Source: Curtobacterium sp. MCBD17_032
Lineage (GTDB): Bacteria; Actinomycetota; Actinomycetes; Actinomycetales; Microbacteriaceae
Direction: 5' to 3'
Length of the DNA stretch: 64,000 nt
NCBI RefSeq assembly: GCF_003234855.1
Contig: NZ_QKTO01000005.1
Location: forward strand, 160,447-224,446
The notes below the pieces were generated by a model. The model was not told the origin of the DNA and did no database searches. It saw nothing but the letters and a program-made list of their open reading frames with translations. Both the position numbers and the translations under genes were made by a program. Shown piece after piece: positions 15,947-24,646 of the stretch (position 1 is the first letter of the stretch; every line of letters starts with the position of its first letter).

Positions 15947-16846
15947 ATGACGCCAGTGCCGGTTTCCCTGCCGGTCGACCCGAATGGCGACGTGACTCAC
16001 CACCACCTGCTCGATGACTTCGCGGACCACCAGCGCGCTGCTGGCCTCGCGCAGACCACCATCCGTAACCGATCCTCCGTCCTCCGCACCGCCGAGGCCG
16101 CGTGCGGGCCGCTGCACGAGGCGACGACGCTCGAGCTGCGCCGGTTCCTCGGCGCTCCTGGCCTGACCCCGGGCACGCGCCGCACGTACCGCTCGGCGCT
16201 GCGGGCGTTCTACGCCTTCCTCGCGGACGAGGGCGTGTGCCAGGACCCCACGGCTCGTCTCGCGCCCGTACGGGTCGCACGCGGGCAGCCGCGCCCGTTC
16301 ACGCAGGAGCAGGTCGACCGCATGCTGTCGTCCGGCGCGTACCGGCGCACGCGGGCGATGATCCTCCTCGGCTACTACCAGGGGTTCCGAGTGTCGTCGA
16401 TCGCGGCGGTGCACGGGCACGACGTCGACCTGATCGGCATGACCATCCGCACGGTCGGGAAGGGCGGGAAGGATCGCACCCTGCCGCTGCACCCGACCGT
16501 CGCCGAGCTCGCGGAGACGATGCCCCGCGACGGCTGGTGGTTCCCCGCTCGAGGCGGGCGCGACGGGCACGTGTCCGGGCACTCGGTGTCGGAACTCGTC
16601 ACCCGTGCCAAGCGGCGCGCCGGCATCACCGACCCGAAGCTCACCGCCCATTCACTGCGCCACGGCTTCGGGACCGATTTGGTAGAAGAGGGCGTCGACA
16701 TTCGGGTCGTGCAGGAACTCATGATGCACGAGTCCCTCGCGACCACGCAGATCTACACCGGAGTCAGCGAGCACCGCAAGCGCGAGGGCTTGCACGCACT
16801 CCCACCGAGGACGATCCCGGTGCGATCCGGACGACGCGCCGCATGA
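15947..16846 (+). CDS. int: Phage tyrosine integrase
   Basis: The 299-residue integrase performs site-specific recombination between attP and the tRNA-Val attB. The N-terminal SAM-like core-binding domain covers about residues 15-105 and the catalytic domain about 115-285. Catalytic residues are visible: Arg148 (GYYQGFRVSS), Lys172/175 (GKGGKDR), His235 and Arg238 (HSLRHG), His261 and nucleophile Tyr270 (TTQIYTG). The start is ATG 15947, six bases after AGGAGG; the frame is open 82 codons further upstream but that part looks non-coding. The protein ends in -GRRAA, similar to C-terminal tags on unstable integrases. In the circular phage it would lie directly downstream of the repressor gene. 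Confidence 0.96.
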   Translation: MTPVPVSLPVDPNGDVTHHHLLDDFADHQRAAGLAQTTIRNRSSVLRTAEAACGPLHEATTLELRRFLGAPGLTPGTRRTYRSALRAFYAFLADEGVCQDPTARLAPVRVARGQPRPFTQEQVDRMLSSGAYRRTRAMILLGYYQGFRVSSIAAVHGHDVDLIGMTIRTVGKGGKDRTLPLHPTVAELAETMPRDGWWFPARGGRDGHVSGHSVSELVTRAKRRAGITDPKLTAHSLRHGFGTDLVEEGVDIRVVQELMMHESLATTQIYTGVSEHRKREGLHALPPRTIPVRSGRRAA

Positions 16847-16852
16847 GGGCGG

Positions 16853-17281
16853 TCAACCCCAGGCGCGGTCGCTGACTTTCCGCGCCGGGTTGCCGGCCCA
16901 CACCTCGCCGGCGGGAACGTCCTTCGTGACGACTGAGTTCGCGCCGATCACTGCGCGAGCACCGATGTGGCGGTCGCTGGTTCCTGTGAGGATCACGGCG
17001 CCCGTGCAGAGGATCGCGCCGTCGCCGATGTACGTATCGCCGGGGTACTCCCCGTCGAGGCGAGCCCTGCCGATGGTGACGTGGTGGTAGATGCGGACGT
17101 CGTCGCCGATCTTTACCCGAGGGTGCAGCACGGTGCCGACGCCGCGGTGCTCGATCGTGAGCCGCTGCCCGACCTCGATGGACGCCGGGCAGTCGAACCC
17201 GATGGCGTACCCGACTTGACGGAGGAATGCGCCGAGCACCGGAACGCGCCGGTACTCGACGATCAGCGAAGTCAACCCCAT
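16853..17281 (-). CDS. Hexapeptide-repeat acetyltransferase (serine acetyltransferase-like), prophage cargo
   Basis: The 142-residue protein has left-handed beta-helix hexapeptide repeats (TVLHPRVKIGDDVRIYHHVTIG, then IGDGAILCTGAVIL and IGARAVIGANSVVTKDVP). It ends with the common VWAGNPARKV motif. This is the CysE/WcaB-like acyltransferase fold, which moves acetyl or similar groups to a sugar or serine hydroxyl. It is not needed for phage growth and lies at the end of the late region, convergent with the integrase. It may be a lysogenic-conversion gene that O-acetylates a surface polysaccharide and blocks superinfection; that role is inferred. Confidence 0.85.
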   Translation of the reverse strand: MGLTSLIVEYRRVPVLGAFLRQVGYAIGFDCPASIEVGQRLTIEHRGVGTVLHPRVKIGDDVRIYHHVTIGRARLDGEYPGDTYIGDGAILCTGAVILTGTSDRHIGARAVIGANSVVTKDVPAGEVWAGNPARKVSDRAWG

Positions 17282-17317
17282 GCGGTGAGACTACTTCAGC
17301 GATCGCGTCGGTCAGGT

Positions 17318-19693
17318 CTAGTACGTCGCTCCCGTGTAGAGGTTCTTCCAGCTGGTCCCGTTGGTGATCGCGCGTCCGACACCGCAGGCGAGCGCCGCGT
17401 TCGTGTTCGTGGCCTGGTCCCCGTTGGTCCTGGTGAGGATGGACAGGTCGACCGGGAAGTCAGCCGCGGAGCACTGGATCAATTCGGTTGCTCCGCGGAC
17501 GGCTGCTGATCCGGTGTAGCCGGCCCAGCCGGCGCCGTTGATCGTGGCGGAGGCGCCGCCGTACACGCGCACGGGCTGGTTCAGCATGTTGGTCAGCCGC
17601 AGGTTCAGGTAGGTGAACTCCAGCGATCCTCCGCCTACCTGCACCAGCCGGTTCCCGCCGATGACGGTGGCGTCGGTGGCTCGCAGTGTCGTGGCGCCGG
17701 CAGTCCCGTTCGCCTTCTCCAGGAACCGACCGATGTTCGTAAAGGTGCCGCGGTTGACGATGACCAATGCCACCGACGCGGTAGTCGATGCCACGTTGAC
17801 GAGAATGCCGGTGTTCGTGTCGATCGCGCTGACCGTGCAGTCGGCGAACGTCACGGACCCGACCGTCGCGGTGCCGTTGAGTCGGACGACGTGCGTCGTG
17901 CTGGTGTTGAGCGTGGCGACCAGTGCGTCGAACAGGACGGCGTTCACGGTGCCACCGAGAGCGAGGACGTTGTTCGGCCCCGTGTAGCGCAGCCCGCGGA
18001 TGACGAGACGCCCGATCGTCCCAACGATCGAGTTGACGACGGGATCGAACGCGCTGGAGATGTTCGAGAGCTCGAGGTTGTCGATGGTCACGGCGGCGCT
18101 GTTCACCAGCACGAGGTTCCCGCTGGCGACGATGGTGTCGCGGATTGCGAGGCTGGTGATGTTGGCGACGGTGTTCGAGTCCTGAGGGCTCGGGATGACG
18201 CCGCGCGGAGCGTCCCGAACGACGACGCTCCGGTGGTTCGGGTGCTTGAGCAGCACCGGGCCGCCGTAGGCGTGAGCGATCTCGATCGACCCGAACACGT
18301 CGGTGTTGCCGCCGGCTCCTGTCCAGACGGATGCGCCTGTTCCGGTCTGGGTGACGGTGTCCACGACGATGCGGTCGAGGATGTGTCCGTCGCCTTGCCC
18401 GGATGCATAGGAGGCGCCGGCGATGAGGACTGCGCGGGTTGTGTTGCCGCCCTTGACACCGCGGATTGTGACGTCGGTGACGCTGCCGTGCACGTCAGAG
18501 TAGGCCGCGTAGTCGGTCGTGGTGATCGCGACGACGTCGTCACCGCCGGTTCCGATCGAGACCCGCTCGACCAGGCCGTTCGATGCGGGTCCGGTGATGT
18601 GCACCGTGTCGGAGGCGAGGTTGCCGCCGGTGATGTCGGACACCCGGAAGTTGGTGACGTCCCCGAGGGCGATCATGTATTTCCCGCCGGTGGAACTGAC
18701 GTTGAGGCCGCGGATCGTGAGGTTGTCGACGTGCCGGAGGAACAGCGAGTGAGCACCGTTGGCCGATCCGTCGACTGCGGTGCTGGCGGGACCGCCGGCG
18801 TTGCGCTGCCAAGTTCCGCCGATGATCGTGATGCCGCTGTCGCGCTGGGTTGCCGATGCCGCGTTGGTGTTCTGCAGCATGTTCCCAACGAACTTCGACA
18901 CGATCGTGGCGCCGGAAGCATCCAGGGTCGTCCCGGACGGGATGATGAGCGGCGCGGTGAGAACACACGAGCCCACGAGCCGTTTCACGCCGAGCGCCGA
19001 CGTGACGTTCAACCACTCGTTGATCGTCGCCGTGCTCGTGGTGGGGTCAACGGTGAGCTGCGAGGCGAACCCAGATCGAAGTGCGGTCTTCGTCGCGCTG
19101 GTCCCGGCAGTCGCGATCATGCCCGCGACGGCTTCGTCGGCGGGCGTGGCGTTCAGACCAGGCAGGCCCTGGGGGCCCTGCGGCCCGGGGTCCCCCTGCG
19201 GCCCGGGGTCACCCTGGAGCCCGCGCTCCCCCGGGTCGCCCTTCGCACCGGTTCGTCCATCCTCGCCGCGGATGATAGGCACGCCGGCGGAGGATGTGAC
19301 CGGGGCGACGACGGAAAGGTCGATCGTCTGGCCGGCGGGGACCGCGATCGAGAACGGGCCGTACGACACCGGCGTGCCGGCGTAGGTGAGGCCGGAGAAC
19401 GTCACCTTGTAGGTGAAGTCACGGGGGTTGGTGTCGTCGGTGTCGGTCGCGATCAGGTTCACCGACCGCACCCCGTTCTGCACCAGGTAGCCCTGCGTGT
19501 CGAGGGTGCAGGCGATCGGCACGGGCAGGATGGTCGCCTTCTGCCCGACCACCTGGAGCGCGCGTCCCTTCGGGAGTTCAGCGGTGAACGTGACCTTTCC
19601 GACAAGCGGGACCTCGTCGGGGTTCCGGTCGGTGTCGGCCGTCGTGTCGCCGACGGCGGCGAGGAAGCGGCCGGTGACAGTTCCGTACTGCAT
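17318..19693 (-). CDS. Tailspike/receptor-binding protein with collagen-like and beta-helix regions
   Basis: This large late protein has 791 residues from ATG 19693 (AGGAC upstream). It begins with a domain of about 135 residues (MQYGTVTGRFLAAVGD), presumably the tail-attachment part. A collagen-like Gly-X-Y stretch follows at about residues 139-176. The long Ser/Thr/Val/Asn-rich body has the cadence of a right-handed parallel beta-helix (SGTTLDASGATI, GITIIGGTW, VTNFRVSDITGG, VTIDNLELSN). A short C-terminal cap with two Cys (IQCSAADF, LACGVGRAI) ends the chain. Trimeric spikes of this design bind and often cut surface polysaccharide. No catalytic residues can be assigned. Confidence 0.85.
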   Translation of the reverse strand: MQYGTVTGRFLAAVGDTTADTDRNPDEVPLVGKVTFTAELPKGRALQVVGQKATILPVPIACTLDTQGYLVQNGVRSVNLIATDTDDTNPRDFTYKVTFSGLTYAGTPVSYGPFSIAVPAGQTIDLSVVAPVTSSAGVPIIRGEDGRTGAKGDPGERGLQGDPGPQGDPGPQGPQGLPGLNATPADEAVAGMIATAGTSATKTALRSGFASQLTVDPTTSTATINEWLNVTSALGVKRLVGSCVLTAPLIIPSGTTLDASGATIVSKFVGNMLQNTNAASATQRDSGITIIGGTWQRNAGGPASTAVDGSANGAHSLFLRHVDNLTIRGLNVSSTGGKYMIALGDVTNFRVSDITGGNLASDTVHITGPASNGLVERVSIGTGGDDVVAITTTDYAAYSDVHGSVTDVTIRGVKGGNTTRAVLIAGASYASGQGDGHILDRIVVDTVTQTGTGASVWTGAGGNTDVFGSIEIAHAYGGPVLLKHPNHRSVVVRDAPRGVIPSPQDSNTVANITSLAIRDTIVASGNLVLVNSAAVTIDNLELSNISSAFDPVVNSIVGTIGRLVIRGLRYTGPNNVLALGGTVNAVLFDALVATLNTSTTHVVRLNGTATVGSVTFADCTVSAIDTNTGILVNVASTTASVALVIVNRGTFTNIGRFLEKANGTAGATTLRATDATVIGGNRLVQVGGGSLEFTYLNLRLTNMLNQPVRVYGGASATINGAGWAGYTGSAAVRGATELIQCSAADFPVDLSILTRTNGDQATNTNAALACGVGRAITNGTSWKNLYTGATY

Positions 19694-19701
19694 GGGGTGT
19701 C

Positions 19702-19971
19702 CTATCCGAGTGCGTCGTCGGGCTCGGTCTTGAGCGCGTCGGGGTAGCCAGCGGAGGTCTCTTCCGCCGGCGGGCGGGTGTTCGGGACCTTGTAGGTCGC
19801 GGCGGTGGTCAGGAGGGCCATGCCGAGGCCGACCCACGGGGCGACGTCGTCCGGCAGGGTGATCGCGCCGGCGGTGAGCACAGCGCCGACGCCGGCGACG
19901 ATCGCTTTCGCGTACTGCTGGACGACGGCGAGCGTCGCGCCGGCGGTGGTCGGCTTCTCGTGGTCGCCCAT
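19702..19971 (-). CDS. Holin-like two-helix membrane protein
   Basis: The 89-residue protein has two hydrophobic helices (AIVAGVGAVLTAGAITL and VGLGMALLTTAATYKV) joined by a short turn. Its N-terminus is charged and its C-terminal tail hydrophilic, as in phage holins. It lies directly after the endolysin; the endolysin TGA and its ATG share a base. It probably forms the lethal membrane lesion that frees the endolysin. The other membrane protein at 20581-20961 could share or take this role. Confidence 0.75.
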   Translation of the reverse strand: MGDHEKPTTAGATLAVVQQYAKAIVAGVGAVLTAGAITLPDDVAPWVGLGMALLTTAATYKVPNTRPPAEETSAGYPDALKTEPDDALG

Positions 19972-20606
19972 CACTTCGCCGTCTCGCGCAGGCGGTTGTA
20001 GAACTCGGGCGAGACCTTGGCGACCTTGACCTTCGCCTTCCGGAGCGCGCGCACGTCGTCCGGGCTCGGGATACTGGTCAGCTTGCCGCCGGACAGGAGG
20101 CCCTGTCCGTGGCCGTTGTCGAGAATGAGCATGTCGTCGTCTTCCTGGTCGATGATCGGTGCGGGGAGCTTCGGGGGCACAACGAGCGCGGCGGACCAGC
20201 CGGGTCGGAACCGGCCGAGGATGTAGCGCTTCGGGCGGGTGCGGTAGCGGGCCTCGCGGCTGTCGGAGCCGTTCGCGCCGAACGTGCGGACGAAGCCGTT
20301 GCCGAGGTCGGCGACCATGAATTCGACGTGGTTGCCGACGCCGTTGCCCTCCCAGTCGAAGAGCAGGACGTCCCACGGGGCGAGGTCGCCGGCGCCGGGA
20401 GCGTAGGTGCCGTCGCCGGCGGTCTTGAAGTTGTCGACCCAGAGGATCGGGCCGGGCTTGCCGCCCCAGAGGACGTGCGAGCAGAACGCGGCGCAGTCGT
20501 CCATGGTCGGCGACGCGGTCCACGGGACCGGCAGGCGATCGCGGGATCGGCCGGCGAGGCTGAGGGCGTACGCCTCCGCGTCAGCCCTTGTCGAGCGTGT
20601 GAGCAT
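19971..20606 (-). CDS. Endolysin with CHAP-type amidase/endopeptidase domain
   Basis: The 211-residue lysis enzyme starts at ATG 20606, with AGGAG five bases before it. A CHAP cysteine hydrolase domain fills the N-terminal half: Cys38 (MDDCAAFCSHVLWGG) and His93 (GNHVEFMV) are the expected catalytic pair. The C-terminal 70 residues (PPKLPAPIIDQ to the end) are less familiar and may bind the cell wall. It would cleave peptidoglycan amide bonds at the end of lytic growth. It sits between two membrane-protein genes, a standard lysis cassette. Confidence 0.88.
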   Translation of the reverse strand: MLTRSTRADAEAYALSLAGRSRDRLPVPWTASPTMDDCAAFCSHVLWGGKPGPILWVDNFKTAGDGTYAPGAGDLAPWDVLLFDWEGNGVGNHVEFMVADLGNGFVRTFGANGSDSREARYRTRPKRYILGRFRPGWSAALVVPPKLPAPIIDQEDDDMLILDNGHGQGLLSGGKLTSIPSPDDVRALRKAKVKVAKVSPEFYNRLRETAK

Positions 20607-20961
20607 CGGGTCTCCTGTCCTGGGTGTGCTCGAGTTCGCCGAGGCGCCAGTCGTGCTGACCGAGGCGCTCGAGGATGGCGTCGACCTTCCGCTCGATCGC
20701 GGTGAGGGTGCCCTTGTTCTCGTCGTGGCGGACGTCGGCCTCTTCGCGGAGGTTTGTGTCGTGGTTGTTCTTGACCTCGTGCTTGACGATGCCGAGGTCT
20801 TCGCGCATCTCGCCGATCGCGGTCCGGATGGTGCGGACGGTGCGCCAGACGAGGACGGCGGCGGCAAGAACGATGACGACGTAGAGCACCCACCGGGCGG
20901 TGGGGTCGGAGTTCCAGACGGTCGCGGCGAAGTCGGCCCAGGAGGCAGCACGAGTCTGCAT
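20581..20961 (-). CDS. Small phage membrane protein with coiled-coil tail
   Basis: The 126-residue protein has a single helix (VLYVVIVLAAAVLVW, about residues 24-40). A long charged helical segment with coiled-coil spacing follows (RTAIGEMREDLGIVKHEVKNN onward). Such proteins, DUF2746-like in actinophages, stand beside lysin genes and may act as a second holin, antiholin or spanin-like factor. Its end overlaps the endolysin start by 26 bases. Confidence 0.7.
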   Translation of the reverse strand: MQTRAASWADFAATVWNSDPTARWVLYVVIVLAAAVLVWRTVRTIRTAIGEMREDLGIVKHEVKNNHDTNLREEADVRHDENKGTLTAIERKVDAILERLGQHDWRLGELEHTQDRRPDAHTLDKG

Positions 20962-20964
20962 CGT

Positions 20965-21396
20965 TCAGGCCCCCAGCGCGTTCCACGAGATGACGAGCGG
21001 GCCGGCGGCGAGGCCACCGGACCAGTTCCCGAGACCGATCGTCGCCCCGTCCTTCGTGACCGACGACGTCGCGGCGGTGACCCGCGAGTTGCTCGCCGTC
21101 GCGGTCACTCGGGGCGGGGTGATGAACCGGCCGGCCGGGAACCGGATCGTCAAATCTGATCCGAACGTGCCGGCGGCGATGTCGTCGTTGTGGGTGATGG
21201 TGCCGCTCGCGCGAGCCTCGATCTGGTTCATGCGGGTGACGAGGTCGACCAGTTCGGTCGAGAGCGGCATTTGGCCCTGCTGGGCGAGGATCGCTTCCAG
21301 CTCGAGCGCGTTTGCCCAGTCGACGTCGGCGATGTCGCGCGCGCGGTCGGTGGGCGACAGGGCGGGGAGTCCGTAGAGCGGTGTGCGCCGTGGCAT
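20965..21396 (-). CDS. Phage tail-region protein of unknown role
   Basis: The 143-residue protein begins MPRRTPLYGLPALSPTDRARD. An N-terminal helical part (IADVDWANALELEAIL) is followed by a beta-rich C-terminal domain (GSDLTIRFPAGRFITPPRVTAT). The latter has the look of a small receptor-binding or H-type structural domain common at the distal end of siphovirus tails. Position between the minor tail protein and the lysis genes supports a baseplate or fibre role. No enzymatic motif is visible. Confidence 0.65.
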   Translation of the reverse strand: MPRRTPLYGLPALSPTDRARDIADVDWANALELEAILAQQGQMPLSTELVDLVTRMNQIEARASGTITHNDDIAAGTFGSDLTIRFPAGRFITPPRVTATASNSRVTAATSSVTKDGATIGLGNWSGGLAAGPLVISWNALGA

Positions 21397-21398
21397 GG

Positions 21399-22823
21399 TC
21401 AGAGTCCTTGGTTGACGGTGGCGAGGTCGCCGATGCGGATGGTCGGGTCGAAGTTGCCGAGTGGGGCGTCGGATGCGCCGAACAGGCCGGCGATGGTGAG
21501 GTTCCCGCGGGCGTTCGATCGGGCTGGGGTGACGGTGAGGTCGTGCGTCCAGCCGCGGTCGTAGCGGAGGGTGCCGCCGATCGCCTGGTACTGAGGACCG
21601 GCGTTCGGCAGGACGTTGAACGCGGACCCGGCGAAGTAGACGGGCTCGTCCAGCTGGTACGGCCGGTAGTAGGCGTCGCTGACGGCGGTCGGGAGCGGGA
21701 GCCGGCGGTCGTCGAGGCGGAGCGTCGGGAGGCGGACCTGACCGTTGAGGGTGTTGACGATCTCGACGATGCGGTCGGCGAGCCAGCCGGGGAACCGGTT
21801 GTAGCCGTCGACCGCTCCTGGATCGAACTCGTCGGCGTCGAGGTACATGGCCTCGGTGTCGATCTTGAGGATGCGGTTCGTGTCGCTGCGGCGTCCGCGG
21901 GCGGTGTCGCGCTGGAGGAACGCTCCGGTGTAGATCACCCGCTTCTGCTGGCCGGGGGTGAGGTTCGGGTCGGCGCCGTACCAGTAGTAGGAGACCTGCA
22001 CGGTATCGATCGCGTCGGAAGCGGTCGACTCACCCTGGAGCCCGTCCGGAACGGCGACCTTCCCGGCGTCGATGACGCGAGCGCCGGCGACGCTGACCCC
22101 GATCACGCCGTTTGCGTAGGTCAGGCGGGATCGTCCAGCGGTCGCGTACGAGCCGACCCGGACGGCGTTGGCGTGGGGGTCGTAGGTCACGACGCCGAGC
22201 GGCACCAGCTGGTACACCTGCGCGAGCAGCTCGAGGACGGATCGCTGGTCGGAGGCGGACTGCCCGTGGAGCCGGCGGACGACGTAGCGGTCGGGGACGG
22301 CCTCCAGGTCGACGGTGTCGTGGGCGCTGAACAGCTTGGCGGCGCCGCGGTCGAACAGGTTGTCGAGTCGGGTGACGGGACCCTGCTCGCCCCACCCGCC
22401 GGGGCCCTCGACGGACTTCGCGCCCATCTCGCCGCGGAGCACGGTCGCGGCGGCGTCGGCGAGGCGGTCGCCGGCGCTGACGGTGACGATCCAGACGGGC
22501 TCGCGGGTGCGGGAAACCGGGTTGTAGACGTTCTGCCGGGTGGCGGTGGCTTTGCTGATCCGGCCGCGGAACACGATGCGGTTCCCGATGACGGCTGACA
22601 GGCGGGTGACGGTGATGTCGGCGCCGGAGAGGTCGCCGGATGCGAACCAGTCGCCGGTGGGGTCGATGATGCGCGCGGAAAGGGTCCCGGGCTCGCCCTC
22701 GTCGTAGGGGTCGGATCGGCCCCAGACGATTTCGAGCTTGTTGAGCGCGGTGGCGGCGGACCCGTCCCAGCGGTCGGGAAGCGCTTGGCCGTCGATCGTG
22801 AGGCGTGCGCCGAACGTGGGCAT
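21399..22823 (-). CDS. Minor tail protein (distal tail/baseplate hub)
   Basis: The 474-residue protein starts at ATG 22823, sharing the TGATG junction with the tape measure stop. It opens MPTFGARLTIDGQ and continues with beta-rich blocks (GTLSARIIDPTGDWFASGDL, ITVTRLSAVIGNRIVFRGRI) like siphovirus tail-tip hub proteins. A middle block (RSVLELLAQVYQLVPLG) resembles adsorption-apparatus segments. It follows the tape measure, the normal place for distal tail and tail-associated proteins. Sequence identity to a named family is not strong by eye. Confidence 0.75.
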   Translation of the reverse strand: MPTFGARLTIDGQALPDRWDGSAATALNKLEIVWGRSDPYDEGEPGTLSARIIDPTGDWFASGDLSGADITVTRLSAVIGNRIVFRGRISKATATRQNVYNPVSRTREPVWIVTVSAGDRLADAAATVLRGEMGAKSVEGPGGWGEQGPVTRLDNLFDRGAAKLFSAHDTVDLEAVPDRYVVRRLHGQSASDQRSVLELLAQVYQLVPLGVVTYDPHANAVRVGSYATAGRSRLTYANGVIGVSVAGARVIDAGKVAVPDGLQGESTASDAIDTVQVSYYWYGADPNLTPGQQKRVIYTGAFLQRDTARGRRSDTNRILKIDTEAMYLDADEFDPGAVDGYNRFPGWLADRIVEIVNTLNGQVRLPTLRLDDRRLPLPTAVSDAYYRPYQLDEPVYFAGSAFNVLPNAGPQYQAIGGTLRYDRGWTHDLTVTPARSNARGNLTIAGLFGASDAPLGNFDPTIRIGDLATVNQGL

Positions 22824-24646
22824 CAGGCACCCCCGGGGAGCTTGCGGCCGGTGGTGCGGTAGAACTCGCGGATCACGCCGACGACCTCGCGCCCGATCGC
22901 GGTCTTGTCGCCGACGCCGGCGTTGACCGTCACGTTGAGCGTGACGGGCTCGCTGCTCTGCCCAGCGGACGAGGGCTGGCCGGAGCCGAGCGGACTCCAC
23001 CCACCGGACGCGGTCGGGGTCGCCGCGGCGGTCGACATGACGGCCATGCGCGAAAACCGCTGGACGGTGCTCGCCTCGCGGGTGGCGCGCTGCACGGTGC
23101 GGGCGGACTTGCCGCCCCCTCCCCCGCCGCCACCGAACAGGCTCATCAGCTTGTTCCAGCCGCCGCCGAAATTGAATGTGGCGATGTCCCAGAGGGCGTC
23201 TGTCAGTCGGCCAACCCAGCCGATTCCATCCTGAATCCGGCCGACGAATCCGCCGATCTTGTCGCCGACCCATTCGACGGCGGTGGCGCCGGCTTCGCGG
23301 AACTGGTCCCAGTGGGTGACGACGAGGACGATCGCGGCGACGACGAGGCCGATCGCGACGATGATCGCGAGGACGATCCAGGTGATGGGGTTCGCGAGCC
23401 ATGCGGCGTTGGAGGCCCACTGTGCGGCGGTCTGGATTGCCTGCACGGCGGCGAACACCTTCATGGCGCCGGAGACGATCGTGACGGCGCCGCCAACTGC
23501 GGCGAGGACGACGGCGAGCGGTCCGAGGACGGGCGCCCACTGCTGGAGCTGCGTGAGGATCGGTTCGAGGACGGGGAGCGCGGCGACGCCGATGTCGGTG
23601 AACGTCTGCACGGCGGTGCGCTGGAGCTTGACGAGGCCCTGGTCTTGGCCGACTGTCTCGTCGAGCTTCTGCGCGGCGCCGGTGACGTCTCCAATCGCCT
23701 GCACGGCAGAGGACGGGTCGAGGGCGAACAGGGCGCCGCCGAGGTCTTCGGCTTGGGTGCCGAATAGGGCGACAGCGGCAGCGTTCCGGGCGACCGGGTC
23801 TTCCATGTTGCGGAGCCCGTCGAGGACGGTGTCGAGGCCCTGTGCAGCGCCGTCGCCGCCGGCGGCGATCTGCGCGGTGGCCTCTTTCGCGTTGAGGCCG
23901 AGAGCCTCGAAGCCGGCCGCGGAGGTCGCAGAACCGTCCGTGGCACGGATCTGGAATTCCTTGAGTGCGTCGGCGACGAGGTCGGTGTTGCGGGCGCCGG
24001 CGGCGAGGCCCTGGTCGATGAGGCCGGTTGCGGTCTGCCCGTCGAGTCCGAGCCGCTGGAACAGGGCCGGGTACTCGGTGAAGGTGTCGATCAGGTCTTC
24101 GCTGGCACGGGCGTTGCCCTGGAGGCCGGCGGTGATGATGTCGAGCGCTTCGTCGGCGTCCTTCGCCATGCCGGTGCGCATCAGCTGGCCGACCGCGGCG
24201 GTGATGCCGCCGAGGTCTTGGTCGAACGTGGTTGCGACGTCGAGCGTCTTCGCGGTGATGTCCTTCATCGTCGCGTCGTTCGCGTCGCGCATCCCGTCGA
24301 TGTTGCCGATGACCTGGCGGGATGCTTCGGCGACCTGCTCGAGGCTGTCGCCGTAGGCGTTGGCGAAGAGTTCGCCGTTGATCCGGCCGAGCCGTTCGGA
24401 CTCGGCCGGATCGAGGCCGAGTTGCCCGGCAAGCTTGTTCCCGACCTGCGCGTTCTCGACGGCGCCGACGACGCCGGCGGCGAGGGCGGTGCCGGCTGCG
24501 GCGCCGGCGAGCTTGAGCCCGTCCGCGGCCTTCTCGGCGTGCTCCTGGATGCCGTCGACCGCCTTCTCGGCGTCGCGTGCGGCGCGCTGTGCGCCGGCTG
24601 CGTCGCCGAGGATGCGGACGGCGAGAACCGCGGTCTTACCCGCCAC
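22823..24646 (-). CDS. Tape measure protein
   Basis: The 607-residue protein is the longest helical protein of the prophage after the spike. The N-terminal third is Ala-rich coiled coil (GDAAGAQRAARDAEKAVDG). A TMP core like those of actinophages follows (GDSLEQVAEASRQVIGNIDG, ADEALDIITAGLQGNARASED). Two hydrophobic stretches come at about residues 370-395 and 425-455, then a Gly run (LFGGGGGGGGKS) and a C-terminal beta part ending REFYRTTGRKL. It sets tail length; at about 0.15 nm per residue the tail would be roughly 90 nm. The chaperones lie just upstream, as usual. Confidence 0.92.
   Translation of the reverse strand: MAGKTAVLAVRILGDAAGAQRAARDAEKAVDGIQEHAEKAADGLKLAGAAAGTALAAGVVGAVENAQVGNKLAGQLGLDPAESERLGRINGELFANAYGDSLEQVAEASRQVIGNIDGMRDANDATMKDITAKTLDVATTFDQDLGGITAAVGQLMRTGMAKDADEALDIITAGLQGNARASEDLIDTFTEYPALFQRLGLDGQTATGLIDQGLAAGARNTDLVADALKEFQIRATDGSATSAAGFEALGLNAKEATAQIAAGGDGAAQGLDTVLDGLRNMEDPVARNAAAVALFGTQAEDLGGALFALDPSSAVQAIGDVTGAAQKLDETVGQDQGLVKLQRTAVQTFTDIGVAALPVLEPILTQLQQWAPVLGPLAVVLAAVGGAVTIVSGAMKVFAAVQAIQTAAQWASNAAWLANPITWIVLAIIVAIGLVVAAIVLVVTHWDQFREAGATAVEWVGDKIGGFVGRIQDGIGWVGRLTDALWDIATFNFGGGWNKLMSLFGGGGGGGGKSARTVQRATREASTVQRFSRMAVMSTAAATPTASGGWSPLGSGQPSSAGQSSEPVTLNVTVNAGVGDKTAIGREVVGVIREFYRTTGRKLPGGA

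Noticed and set aside
19165..19275. G+C-rich repeated stretch as a minisatellite
   Set aside because: It encodes regular Gly-X-Y triplets of a collagen-like stalk in the tailspike and needs no other explanation.
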